From NCBI GenBank assembly GCA_023014485.1, contig JAJOZX010001861.1:607501-671500 (forward strand): a stretch of DNA of 64,000 nt, in the 5' to 3' direction. Both the position numbers and the translations under genes were made by a program. The notes under the pieces are model-generated. The model worked only from the letters and a program-made list of their open reading frames with translations. It did no database searches and had not been told where the DNA came from. Shown here piece after piece: positions 34,112-45,128 of the stretch; the stretch's first letter is position 1; the number at the start of each line of letters is the position of its first letter. Source of the DNA: Bathynomus jamesi (Eukaryota; Arthropoda; Malacostraca; Isopoda; Cirolanidae).

Positions 34112-35777
34112 TCATAAATTAGTAACATACCTGTATAATGCATCTCTTGTTATTGTCCAGCAGTAGTCTGCTAACAATGATGGACTCCATTTCCCCTGGT
34201 AGCGTTTTTCCATCGCTGAGATATCCTGGTGGAAACGTTCACCATGTTCATCGCTGACTGCTCCGCAGTTGGCCGGAAAAAATTCCAGGTGCGAAAGGAG
34301 GAAATGTATCTCTAAAGACATATTGCAGCCAATTTTTTGATAGGACAACAGCAGGTTTTCAACCAGCTCCCTGTAATTGTCCGCTTTGGGATTTCCGAGA
34401 AAATTGGTTGCTACTAACCGGAAAGCATTGCACGCTGTCTTCTCCTCACCACCTAGGATACGGTCGAACTCCTCATCTCTAAGAAGCTCGCGGATCTGTG
34501 GACCAACAAATACACCCTCCTTGATTTTTGCTTCACTGAGCTTTGGGAATTTACCACCGAGGTACTTAAAAGCTGCCCCCGTATTATCCATAGCCTTAAC
34601 AAAATTTTTCATGACTCCCAGTTTGATGTGTAAGGGTGGTAACAAAATCTTGCTCGATTCTACAAGTGGAGGATACAGAACATTTTTTGTTCCAGGTTCC
34701 AATGAGTGTCGGAGTGGCCAATCCTTCTTGATGTAATGAGAAGTCCTAGCCCGTCTATCCCATTCACACAGAAAACAGCAATACTTAGTGTAGCCCGGCT
34801 GCAGTCCAAGCACGATCGCAACAACTTTCAAGTCACCACAAACCTGCCACTGATGTTTGTCATAGTTTATGCAGTTCAAAAAGTTGAAGTTTCATGTTAT
34901 GTTTCCTTCATGTGCACTGCATGACCAACTGGAATTGATGGCAATACGTTGCCAACATGCAACAAAACAGCTTTTAGACTCAACTTCGATGAATCAATGA
35001 ACAGTATCCACTCATCAGGATTGTGAATAATGTTGAGATCTGTCATCAGGCCATCGATGTCGTTGCAAGCTACAAGGTCACCTTCCATGATGAAGAATGG
35101 ACAAAATCTTTTTGATGGTCACGAAACTTACACACTCTAACATTTTCAGCGAGGAGATTCCACTGCTGCAATCTGGAGCCCAACAGCTCTGCCTTACTCT
35201 TTGGCAGTTCTAAATCTCTGATAAGGTCGTTTAATTCATTCTGAGTTATCATGTGCGGTTTAGAAGATGTCAAGTTATAAACAAATTCAGGGTCTTGTGA
35301 AGTTGAAGGCTCACAAGTTTCGCAGGTTCCTTCATTCTCCTCGTCCTCTGACTCCAGGGAGAATGTGTGGGTCTCAGGAACGGGTAGTCCTTCGCCGTGA
35401 GGTACCGGGCGTATAGCAGAGGGTATATTCGGATATTGTAAAATCCACTTTTTCTTCTTGCAAATACCTTTCTTGACTGATGGCACCAAGCAGAAGTAAC
35501 AATTGCTGACATGATCTGTTGGCTCCCTCCACACCATTGGCACTGCAAAAGGCATAGATTTCCTTTTCCGATTCAACCACTGGCGAAGGTTTGTTGCACA
35601 AGTATTGCAGCATATGTGTGGGGCCCAGCTCTTGTCCTGATCTCCAATCTTACAGCCAAAATAAAGGTGATAGGCTTTCCTAATCACGGCGGTTATAGCA
35701 CGCATTTGTGATGCAAAAGTCATTTCTCCACAAACACAACAGAAGTTATCTACACTGTTCACGCAATTACGAGGCAT
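34112..35777 (-). pseudogene. transposase-like protein of element C, at least two frameshifts
   Basis: The ATG at 35,777 starts MPRNCVNSVDNFCCVCGE. I recognise the family as a widespread uncharacterised protein of arthropods and cnidarians. The N-terminal third holds paired cysteines (CCVCGE; HICCNTCATNLRQWL; CYFCL), probably zinc ligands, then an acidic linker. The second piece (34,897-35,088) has LFIDSSKLSLKAVLLH. The third (34,112-34,879) has VCGDLKVVAIVLG, YCCFLCEWD, LPPLHIKLGVMKNFVKAM and SDEHGERFHQDISAMEKRYQG. The Asp of FIDSSK, the Asp of CGDLK and the Glu of DEHGERFH are candidate catalytic residues of an RNase-H fold; that is inference. Frameshifts near 35,085 and 34,890 break it. 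Confidence 0.75.
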
Positions 35778-36295
35778 CTTTGTTCAAATTAGGCTGAAAA
35801 AAATTCAGTTTCAAAAGCAAACACTAAAAAGAGTGACAAGGGTGCACTGTATGACTTCGCGAATGAACTGATGCTGTGGCGTAATATGTAGACGCCTGTG
35901 ACACATCTAAGCCTTGACTCTGCGCATGCGCGTAGTTATATTTTTTTATTTTAATGAATTAATGTAATTACATTGCATTTTAATAAAATTAAATTAGGTA
36001 AGGTTAAGTTGGGTTAGTATTCCACTTATATTTATATCAAAAACGGTTCTAGGACAATTCATACCAGGACAGCTCCTACCCAGGACCAGAAAAAAAAAAT
36101 GAAAAATTAATGAAAACATTTATTTTGTAAAATTAAAAATTAAATTTAAACATTTAGAATTCATGCAAATTATTAATGAAAACATTTTGAAATGAAAACA
36201 TTTATTTTTAAAATTAATGAAAACATTTATTTTGTAAAATTAAAAATTTATTTAAACATTTAAAATTCATGTAAGTTTTATATATATATATATAT

Positions 36296-36490
36296 GCCCA
36301 GTAAGGTTCATTGAATGCCCGGTTAAGTCAACTGAATACCCGGTTGGGCTCATTGAATGCCCAGTTAGGTCAACTGTCCGCCCTTGACGATTGGTTAGGT
36401 TTAGTCGTGATATTTTGTTAAAACTAACGAAAATATCCGACTAAACCTAACCAATCGTCAAGGGCGTACAGTTGACCTAACCGGGCATTG
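36296..36490. repeat. small palindrome with GCCCGGTTAGGTCAACTG arms
   Basis: Arms 36,358-36,410 and 36,438-36,490 are inverted copies. Just before it, three or four degenerate direct copies of a GCCCGGTTAAGTCAACTGAA unit occur at 36,296-36,375. Confidence 0.8.
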
Positions 36491-36658
36491 AAATTTTATC
36501 CTATGTAAATAATGGTTCTCTATTTATTATATGTTTGCAATAAAAAATAAATGTTGTTATTGTTTTCTTATCTTATTTTGGTTAATTTGCAGAGTTTAAA
36601 CTTTCAGGGTGGATATAGATGAAAAGATAAACATTGAGATGGTAATTGTTGAAGAGAG

Positions 36659-36915
36659 TATGAGTTGTCCTAGGTATGAGTTGTCCTAGGTATGAGTTGT
36701 CCTAGGTATGAGTTGTCCTAGGTATGAGTTGTCCTAGGTATGAGTTGTCCTAGGTATGAGTTGTCCTAGGTATGAGTTGTCCTAGGTATGAGTTGTCCGG
36801 GTCTGAGTTGTCCGGGTCTGAGTTGTCCGGGTCTGAGTTGTCCGGGTATGTGTTGTCCGGGTATGTGTTGCCCGGGTATGTGTTGTCCAGGTATGAGCTG
36901 TCCTGGTATGAACTG
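36659..36915. repeat. 16 bp tandem array, TATGAGTTGTCCTAGG type
   Basis: About nine TATGAGTTGTCCTAGG units, then about seven TCTGAGTTGTCCGGG or TATGTGTTGTCCGGG variants, drifting to single odd units at the end. Related single units (AGGACAATTCATACCAGGACAGC) occur inverted at 36,050-36,080. Not a CRISPR array: no spacers. Confidence 0.9.
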
Positions 36916-37298
36916 ACCGATCACGATCAAAAACATTACGGGAAGCAATATGTTAAAATGATCCAATCCATTTTTTAATAAATAATTTACAAATACATAA
37001 TGTAATAGATAAATTTAAAATTACATTTTATTGTATATATATGTATATATTTACATTAATTTATTAAAATAAAAAAATATAACTATGCGCATGCGCAGTA
37101 GAGTCAATGCGTCGATGTGTCACAGTCGTCTACATATTACGCGACAGATGCAGTCCAGTTAGTAGGGTGCAGGGTTGCCTGATATCTTTATAAATAGAGC
37201 CAATTGGCAATTTTAGGCATCATTTTCGTATTCAGTGACCCAAAATAAGTAAAGATTGACTACTTTTATTTTCGAAGCATTTTGGCTGTAGACCACTG

Positions 37299-37658
37299 TA
37301 ATTAAAAGTAATTAAAAATAATTAAAAACAATTAAAAATGATGATGAAATTAATATCAATAATAATAATGTAGGATAATAAACAAACAGGAACACTGTCA
37401 TCTCAGCTTATATAATAATAATAATAAGGCACAACTTGCATGTGTCAATTCATAGTAACCAGTGAAGAGGACCAGAAATTGGCACAGTCTCTGGTCAGAC
37501 GAACACGGGCCATTGTACTAACTCATGGATTATTATTATTACCAATACCATCGGGGGTCGAACGCACGACCTCTGTCTTCACTTCACTTACAGGTAAGCG
37601 GCGTTACCCACTGAGACACGAGTGCTGACGTGACAGTTCAGGGGTCTTAGTATACTTA

Positions 37659-37696
<38 letters not shown>

Positions 37697-37795
37697 CGAT
37701 AGATGAAAATATTGTTCAGTAAGCATTTAAAATACTTAATTAAACATACACGTTACAAGACTACAACCATTCACTATTATCAATTAATATACATT

Positions 37796-37854
<59 letters not shown>

Positions 37855-38189
37855 AATGGAGCATAACGAAAGGTTTCATGGATTGAGGGAAGTTCATCAG
37901 TGAAATCTAAAAATTAAATTACCTAGAACTGAGAATCATGGAAAATTAAAGAATGAAAAATTAATGACTTGGATGAAATGAAGAGGGAAACGGGGATGAA
38001 GCTTTAGATGACAACTTTCGACCTTTATATATATTCTTTTTTATATTTTACCAGCACCGAGTTCGAAATTTATTTGTTAGTACATGCCGCGGGCCACTAC
38101 ATCATCAGGCGTGAGAAATGTCAGATTTAAATACTCATGGGTATTGTTTGATCTAGTGAATGAAATTATGCTAGGTTTTGTTTAAAGTA

Positions 38190-38226
<37 letters not shown>

Positions 38227-39028
38227 GCGATTAAAATCGATGATACAGTAACGAGGAGGAGGGGGGTGGCTAAATTAGTTCCCAGCTTGTGCTAAGAAAG
38301 ACTGAGGACGTAGGACCGTCATCACGACTGATACAGGTAAAGTCGCGCTATCTTGGGAGGAGGCACAAACATGCGATGCAGCCTGCTCCTGAAGAATCAT
38401 GCACCAGGACTGAAATTCAACTCGTTTAATTTAAAAACATTTGTTTAATAAACCTCAAAAGAATTTCACACCCAAAGAATTTCTTTTAACAATTTCACTA
38501 ACAAAAGAAATTGAACACTATTAATAATTTCATGCATTGCTTATTTCAAAAGCGATTAATCCCACTTCAGAGTACCATGCTTCATGTATTATCCATTTCA
38601 ACTCCTTGCCTAAAACTTCCATCAAATTATATGAAATACTTTTTTTATCACGCCCAGAATCTATTTGAAAGTTTATCGAGAGCCCTTAATTCGTGTAAGC
38701 TCCATTAACTGCATTTATTTTGAACAAAAATTTCAAAAACATTTCACACCCAAAGAAATTCATTTAACAATTTCACGACCAAAAGAATTAAATAACTTTA
38801 TTATTAATTTCATTCATTTTCGCCTGTTCAGTAACAATTGTTTAAGGTTCAAATTGAGCGCCAAACGCAATGCAAGAGAACATTTCCGCGTACACCAAGC
38901 AGGCTTGTGTGACGGAGAGAGACTGATAATTTATAGAAAACAGAGTAAATACATTTAAATGTCTTCGCATCCACGCTATTTTACGTGAGACGGGAAGGAA
39001 AGGGTCCCAGGTACCATCAGTATGTTTC
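37299..39028. repeat. palindrome arm segment
   Basis: Mirrors 45,130-46,235 and 49,575-50,085. TA tracts at 37,663-37,693 and 37,799-37,851; a (TAA)n tract at 38,190-38,223. A tail-like module (minus strand TTTCGAACTCGGTGCTGGTAAAA) lies at 38,043-38,075. No gene beyond the tRNA-like segment listed separately. Confidence 0.75.
37440..37632 (-). repeat. tRNA-derived SINE head, left-arm copy
   Basis: Read on the minus strand, GTGTCTCAGTGGGTAACGC resembles a Pol III A box (consensus TRGYNNANNGG) and, about 45 bases on, GCGTTCGACCCC matches the B box. The inverted copy is at 49,737-49,925. No complete cloverleaf could be folded by eye, so SINE head rather than tRNA gene. Confidence 0.55.
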
Positions 39029-39522
39029 CCCGAGGTAGCAGAGCGGGAAATCCCAGGATCTGAAAAAATGACAACACTTTGGACTGTTTGGATGTGATAG
39101 GAGATTGAGGGAAGTCTTTGTTTTCTATGAAACATAAGTTATTTATGCAGAAACTTTAAATATATTTACAGTATTACGTCGATACAATATATGAGAAAGA
39201 GAAAACTTCATCAACTTGAGTAGTCTAAGCATCATCATCCTGTTTGCATACACGTTTTGTGTTTCGTATTTATCAATTATTACGAAAGAAATCTTTTATA
39301 ACTTGAAGAGCCTAATCATTTTCATTAATCAGTAAAGTAACATAAATATCATCAACTGTTGCTGCAAAATAGAAGTCAACATCTTCCTTTCTTGACTAAT
39401 CAATTTTAAAATTAGAAAGAGCCGTTTTAAGCAGAAAACTGAGATTTGTTGATAAAAAACCTCTGAACAGGTAGCTAGAACAACGTGAAAAAAGTGTCAG
39501 CAGCTGACGAGGAAGCTTCTAA

Positions 39523-39855
39523 CAGTGGCTGCATCCTCCAGCGCGGGACACATCAACGCGAAGAAGAGGCGACGTCAAACCAAAACATCAACGCGCTAGT
39601 GGCCAAACTTCCTCAAATCTCCGTGCAGCGGGCTGTCTACGGTTGGCCAGACTGGCAGTCGACGGCCTGTTGCGTGGCACGGTCAGAGTGCAGATCGGCT
39701 CCAGGGGCCGGACCTATTCTCAGCGTGCTATTTTTTCAATTACAGGGAGCAATTGCGTGCTCCCCGAACTACTCTTACTCTCTGGCGACAATAAGACTAA
39801 TCCAGGCCCCACTACAACTTACACATGTCACCATACACAAAGACAGACACAATAG
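39523..39855 (+). pseudogene. LINE N-terminal segment with a 2A-like peptide motif
   Basis: An open frame running into GSNCVLPELLLLSGDNKTNPGP at 39,748-39,810, then TAG at 39,853-39,855. The hydrophobic LLLLSGD stretch followed by NPGP is the form of 2A ribosome-skipping peptides (consensus D-V/I-E-x-N-P-G-P), here with Lys in place of Glu. Such 2A-like sequences are known at the N-terminus of some non-LTR retrotransposon proteins. A frameshift near 39,855 separates it from the endonuclease frame. Activity of this variant is doubtful. Confidence 0.6.
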
Positions 39856-39859
39856 CACC

Positions 39860-40640
39860 ATGAGACACAAACAGAAGTATATTAACATATTACAGTACAA
39901 CGTAGATGGCCTCACAAACAAAATCATGCAGCTTAGGGAATTCGTACACAAACAAAACATTCACATAGCACTTATACAAGAAACAAAACTAAAACGCACA
40001 CACAAAACACCCACCATCCCTGACTTCACGGCGATCCGTCAAGATCGTACTGGGGGTAACGGGGGTGGACTCATCACTTACATACGTAAAAGCATTAGCT
40101 ACAATGATGCTACCCAAAACATTACAAACACAATCCAAGCAGATAACACGATAGAAATACAGGCAGTTAACATTAAAACACGCGCAAAACACAACACCAC
40201 ACTAATCAACATTTACATCCCACCAGATAGTTCACCTCAAGTGCCAGCCAATTACAATCCACAGTTACACAATCTGGCCTCTGTCACTTATGTCATCTTA
40301 GGAGGAGACTTCAACGCCAAAGACACTAGTTGGTACCTGCACAACCAAAACAACACCAGAGGCGCCAACATAGCCACACAACTAAACAGCCTCTTCATTA
40401 ACAATACAGAAGAACATACACACATACCACATCAAGCAGAATACTCAAACTCCTCCCCAGACATAACGTTCTGTTCCCCCTCACTAGCAACACATACACA
40501 ATGGAGAACAGAAAAACAACTGTCATCAGACCACCTGCCCATCATCATTACAACACATTCTACACTCTGCCCCAACAGCCTAAGGCACACTTACAGAAAT
40601 TACAAGAAAGTGATTGGGAACAGTTCAAAATACAGACTGA
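39860..40640 (+). pseudogene. LINE apurinic-type endonuclease domain
   Basis: Reads NILQYNVDGLTNK, LIQETKL (catalytic Glu), GGLITYI, INIYIPPDSS, ILGGDFNAKDTSW (Asp and Asn of the active site) and LSSDHLPIIIT (catalytic Asp-His), in one frame starting with ATG at 39,860. All key residues of an AP-type endonuclease are present. The frame shifts near 40,560 into the next piece. Confidence 0.8.
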
Positions 40641-42985
40641 GGAACAATTCACCACATTAAACAGCACACCCATCATAAACATCAATACAACACTCAAGAC
40701 ATTTAATCAGATTATCAATAATACAAACAAATATATACCTAAGGGCAACATTAGGAAATACAACCCAAATTACACTAGAGAAATAGCCCACCTCATAAGG
40801 CAACGTAACAACCTCAAATATAACACACAAACACCACACACAGAAGCCATAAAACAGCAGATACAACAGCTCAACACAGAAATAAAAAACAAACTAAAAA
40901 AAAAAAAAAAAAAAAAAAAAAACATTCAGGGAATTCATAACAACACTAAACCACTCCAAAGATACAGCCAGGTTATACAAGACTATAAACAGCATTACCC
41001 ACTCTAACAGCGGCATTCACACCTCACATGCGGCTATCTGTCGCAGCCAAAATAATATCCCAACATACACACAACAAGCTAACATTCTAGTTAATCACTA
41101 CGCAAAGATAAGTCACTTAAACAGAGACAACCAGACAAACAGCCAGACACAAGAAAACCTACAGACTCGACACGAACATTACACCCTTCAATACAGACCA
41201 CACCACCAAGATCATCAAAAACATTAAGAATTCGAAGGCTACTGGACCAGACAACATATCTAACATACACCTTAAACACTTGGGCTCACAAGGAATACTA
41301 GCTCTCACAAATATCAGCACATATTCATACCAACACTGTATTATTCCTGACATATGGAAACAAGGTAAAATTATTACACTACTCAAACCAAACAAAAATT
41401 CAACAGAACCAGCTTCCTATAGACCCATTACTTTACTATGCACACCTTCCAAAGTAACAAAAAGACTAATCTTACAAATCACCAACCCACACATTCCACT
41501 ATCGCCTACTCAACATGGATTCAGACCTCACCACTCAACCACGACATTACTCACTAACCTCACGCAGCACATCATGGATGGCATCAACTCCAGACGACCA
41601 GCTCAACGTACACTATTAGCAACAATAGACATTAGTAAAGCACTTGATGCTATCCCACGCTTCCCTCTCATAAACAAAATATTCAACACAAACATGCACA
41701 ATAACACCAAAAGGTGGCTGAGCAACTATCTCTCAAGAAGATACTCACATGTCACATTTAATGGCAAGTCATCCAAAAACAAGCTTCTTCAGAACGGGTT
41801 TCCCTCAAGGCTCTGTTCTCTCACCAACACAGTTCAACTCATACATGCATGACATTCCAACACCCATAGATAACAAGCTTACCTTATCATCATATGCAGA
41901 TGACATCACTCTAACATCCACCCACAACAACATCGACACCGCTACAAATAACCTACAAACATACATAAACAGTATACAAGAGTGGCTCACACACAATAGA
42001 CTCAAATTGGCGCCCACAAAATCAACCATCACCTTGCTTACAAGCAACGCAAAAGAACACCAGTTAATTCCACAGCTTACACTAAACAACATCAACATTC
42101 CACACACTCACAGGACCAAAATGTTTGGGGTCACATACAACACATCATTATCTTTTGCAAACCACATTCAGGACATTAAAAAGAAATGTACGTCAAGACT
42201 TAACACGCTTAGGGTACCAACAGGCACAAACTTTGGACACCAGCAGGAAACAACATCACTCATATACAAACAATATATTCGCTCAGTTATGGACTATGCT
42301 AGCCCATGCTGGGTACCCATTATCTCAAACACATAAACACCTTACAGACAATACAAAACAACGCACTTCGTATCATTACAGGATGCACTCAAACAACACC
42401 AATAGAACGCCTGCACACAGAAACAAAAATACTGAAAGTTAGGGAACATTTAGACATGAGGGGAACACAATTCATGGCAGCAGCGACAACTAACCCACAA
42501 CACCCTTACCACTACATGTACAATCATGCACCAACACCTCGCACCATTAAGGTAACACCAGAGAGACATTATAACCAAATACTCCATTCCATACCACGAC
42601 CCACAGACAACACACAGTACAGAAAACACACACACACCTAACCCACAAAGCACTGACACGACTCGGTCCGAATGCGGTCCTAGGTGCGAAGCCGCCACCC
42701 ATTAACAGGTCAGAGATCAGCCTGAGCAGATCGGATCGAGTTAACTTAGCACGATTCCGATGTGGACATCACCCCAACTTACGGACATATAAACACAGAC
42801 TAGACAACTGCATAGACGACACCTGCCACCTGTGCCAGGACACACCACAAACAATTGAACAGACAGACTGTACCGCTCTAGCACAACAACGAACACAACA
42901 CAACATCACTAGTGCGCTGAACCTATGGTCCACTCTGGAGAGGGCGATCGGTTACCTGCGTACCGCCGGCTTGCTCGATCAGGGT
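40641..42985 (+). pseudogene. LINE reverse transcriptase and C-terminal zinc motif, multiple frameshifts
   Basis: Lys/Asn/Thr-rich linker, then a 27-base A run at about 40,897-40,923 that shifts the frame. RT motifs follow over three frames: NSKATGPDNIS, GKIITLLKPNK, SYRPITLLCTPSKV, QHGFRPHHSTTTLL, TIDISKALDAIPR, GFPQGSVLSPTQFN, SSYADDITLTSTHNN (YADD) and KMFGVTYNTSLSF. After 42,640 a last frame carries ARFRCGHHPNL, CHLCQ and a further Cys, ending TAA near 42,985; this CxxC finger is common at the end of such LINE proteins. The clade within the jockey group is undetermined. Confidence 0.8.
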
Positions 42986-43015
42986 GGGCTGATCGGCTAA
43001 ACAACAACAACCCAG

Positions 43016-43328
43016 GATCTCTCTCTCTGGTTCTTTGATTTAAAATCACAATAAACACTGTAATTGCTCTATGATGCTATTATTTTATTTTCCATCCTAT
43101 AATATCATAATAAACGGTAGGCACTATCCGACTTAAAGCTAAAACATAACCTCTTATCAATTCATGTTTTCAGCATCATCATATATATATATACACACAC
43201 ACACAGATAGAGATGTCTTAAAACTGGAAGGCGAATTTTAAAAATTGTGTGGAGGGATTCGTTTCGCGCGTTACCCGCTTCCATAATTTATGATCTAGCG
43301 AGAACAACTGCTTATTACCTAAGCTGTG

Positions 43329-43375
<47 letters not shown>

Positions 43376-43618
43376 CAGCTTTTACAGCCCATAAATCTGA
43401 AAATAATTTTAAAACAAAGCGCTATTCCCTTCCATAATTTACGGTGGCGATAGAACGTCTGTATGACCTGTTTAATTTCCTCACATGATACAGAGGAAAC
43501 ATGATACAGAGTGAAACTCGGACGCGTAGGACCGAACCGATCTGCCAAGTCTTTCACACCCTCACAACTTCTAAGAATAATAAAAGGGGCCTTTCTTGTC
43601 AATACTTAAAACTTGATG
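43016..43618. repeat. inner left arm
   Basis: Mirrors 43,682-44,053 and 44,911-45,060. Contains TA tracts at 43,186-43,200 and 43,330-43,376. No gene is recognised. Confidence 0.85.
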
Positions 43619-43681
43619 CTCCTCTACCACACCGGATCGACCAGGTGGGGCCCGCCTGCTCGACCCGGTTTGGTAGAGGAG
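43619..43681. repeat. centre of the giant palindrome
   Basis: CTCCTCTACCACACCGG on the left is answered by CCGGTTTGGTAGAGGAG on the right around a GGTGGGGCCCGCC core, so the two arms meet with no spacer. Confidence 0.9.
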
Positions 43682-43918
43682 CGAGTTTTAAGGATCGCTA
43701 AGAAAGGTCCCCGATTTTATGATTCTTAGAAACTGTGAGGGTGTGGAAGGCTTGGCAGCTCGGTTCGGTCCTACGCGTCCGAGTTTCACTCTGTATCATG
43801 TTTCCTATGTATCATGTAAGGAAATAAAACAGGTCATACAGACGTTCTATCGCCACCATAAATTATGGAAGGGAATAGCTTTGTTTTAAAATTATTTTCA
43901 GATTTAGGGGCTGGAAAA

Positions 43919-43958
<40 letters not shown>

Positions 43959-44053
43959 AGTTAAGGTAATAAGCAGTTGTTCTCGCTGGTTCATAAATTA
44001 TGGAACGGCTAGTGCGAAACGAATCCCTCTCACAATTTTTTAAATTCGTCTTC

Positions 44054-44827
44054 CAGTGGTGGGCACCGTTAACAAAAAAGTTAACTTCGATAACGATAAT
44101 CCGTTAACCCCAATTTTTAACTCCGATAACGATAATCCGATAATTTTACTACAAAGTTAACGGAAGTTAACGATAACTTTCTTTACTAACATTTAAAAAA
44201 ATCAAGGAAAAAAGCTTTAAAACCCATAGAAAATGTTTATTTATGCAAAATCCAACAATAAATAGGTATTTAACTATTTTTAACAAGTTTTGCAACTTTT
44301 TTGCTTAATAACTTTTTTTTTTTATTTTTAATAAAAAATGTACTGATTACATGTTTTGAAACCCTTGTAACCACTAACCATTAACTAAATTTTAATTTAC
44401 CAGAGAATTATTATGGCGGGAACTGAAAGGTAAAATTAAATTTTAGGCATATTTATTAAAGACTATGACACAATGTGCTGGTTGCCCTTCAGAAAGACCA
44501 ACTTCTCAAAGTTAGGCCCAACTGCCAGTCTTGACCTCTTGGGCCTCAAGATGTCCTTGCCGAGAGAGAAGAGCCGTTCCACTGCGGCAGAGGACGGAAT
44601 TGGCAGACTGAAGTTATGGCGGTTTGAATTCATTCGCGGAGCGGTGATCTTCCGTGAATGACTCCTCGCAGTTAACGTGTTAACGGACTTTAACAGACTA
44701 AATATCGAGTTATCGGAAGTTAACTGGTCCGATAACGATAAATGGAAATGAACATCCGTTAATAGTCCGTTAAAAAAGTTAACTTCGTTAATTAACTGTT
44801 ATCGGATTAACGCTTTAGTGCCCAACA

Positions 44828-44829
<2 letters not shown>
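44054..44829 (-). mobile_element. short hAT element, copy 2
   Basis: An inverted copy of the element at 4470-5262, very similar throughout, with ends CAGTGGTGGGCACC and CCCAACACT. It is inserted in the right arm only; the left arm at about 43,206-43,240 has continuous sequence apart from about 20-30 bases missing on the right. A clear 8 bp target duplication is not visible. Confidence 0.85.
44463..44633 (-). CDS. hAT C-terminal dimerisation domain, 56-codon ORF, copy 2
   Basis: Same frame and length as the ORF at 4667-4837, reading SSAAVERLFSLGKDILRPK and FEKLVFLKGNQ. A CTG/TTG Leu difference is synonymous; one Leu/Arg change lies at the N-terminus. No stop or indel has accumulated. Whether it is translated is unknown. 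Confidence 0.65.
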   Translation of the reverse strand: MNSNRHNFSLPIPSSAAVERLFSLGKDILRPKRSRLAVGPNFEKLVFLKGNQHIVS

Positions 44830-44915
<86 letters not shown>

Positions 44916-45069
44916 CTGAAAATGAAGATGATGCTGAAAACATGAATTGATAAGAGGTTATGTTTTAGCTTTAAGTCGGATAGTGTCTACCGTTTATGAT
45001 GATATTATAGGATAGAAAATAAAATAATTGCATCATAGAGCAATTACAGTTTATTGTGATCTTAAATCA

Positions 45070-45128
<59 letters not shown>

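Larger units (their letters stand above)
35869..37152. mobile_element. nested inverted-repeat unit in element C
   Basis: 35,869-36,000 (GTGGCGTAATATGTAGACG...) reappears inverted at 37,020-37,152, arms about 130 bp, including a GCGCATGCGC core. The middle holds two further repeats listed separately. It lies between the transposase start and the right end of C, so it either inserted there or replaced the promoter region. Confidence 0.7.
33951..37298 (-). mobile_element. DNA transposon C (CACTA-like ends, uncharacterised transposase family)
   Basis: Left end CACTGGTCTACA and right end, inverted, CAGTGGTCTACA, with further matches inside (TGCTTCG, ATAAAA). The mirror arm at about 50,070-50,085 has the uninterrupted sequence GGAATAAATAAATAAAGG, so this is a genuine insertion. 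Next to the ends are TGA (left) and TAA (right), fitting a 3 bp target duplication with one later change. It carries a transposase-like gene on the minus strand and a nested inverted-repeat unit upstream of it. CACT(A/G) ends and a 3 bp duplication suggest the CACTA/EnSpm group, not proven. Confidence 0.75.
39029..43015 (+). mobile_element. non-LTR retrotransposon (jockey-superfamily), degraded
   Basis: Present in the left arm only. The right arm at about 45,124 joins (GA)n directly to AAACATACC, which defines the insertion edges within a few bases. Order: roughly 450 bp leader, a short ORF ending in a 2A-like motif, an endonuclease, a reverse transcriptase, and a C-terminal CxxC...H zinc motif. 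Several frameshifts break it. The sense strand is strikingly rich in A and C. The element ends ...AACAACAACCCAGG without a poly(A) tail. Confidence 0.8.

Noticed and set aside
36659..36915. CRISPR-like array
   Set aside because: Units are directly adjacent with no spacers and no cas genes; it is a minisatellite. Same for 22,604-22,850.
39052..43017. CCCAGGATCT at both ends of the LINE as its target duplication
   Set aside because: The sequence is not present at the corresponding empty site in the right arm (about 45,124), so it is probably coincidence or element sequence.
43619..43681. Palindrome as a simple assembly hairpin artefact
   Set aside because: Arms differ by substitutions and by more than ten distinct insertions with clean ends, which a folded read of one haplotype would not produce. 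A join of two different loci is still possible and is left open in the finding.
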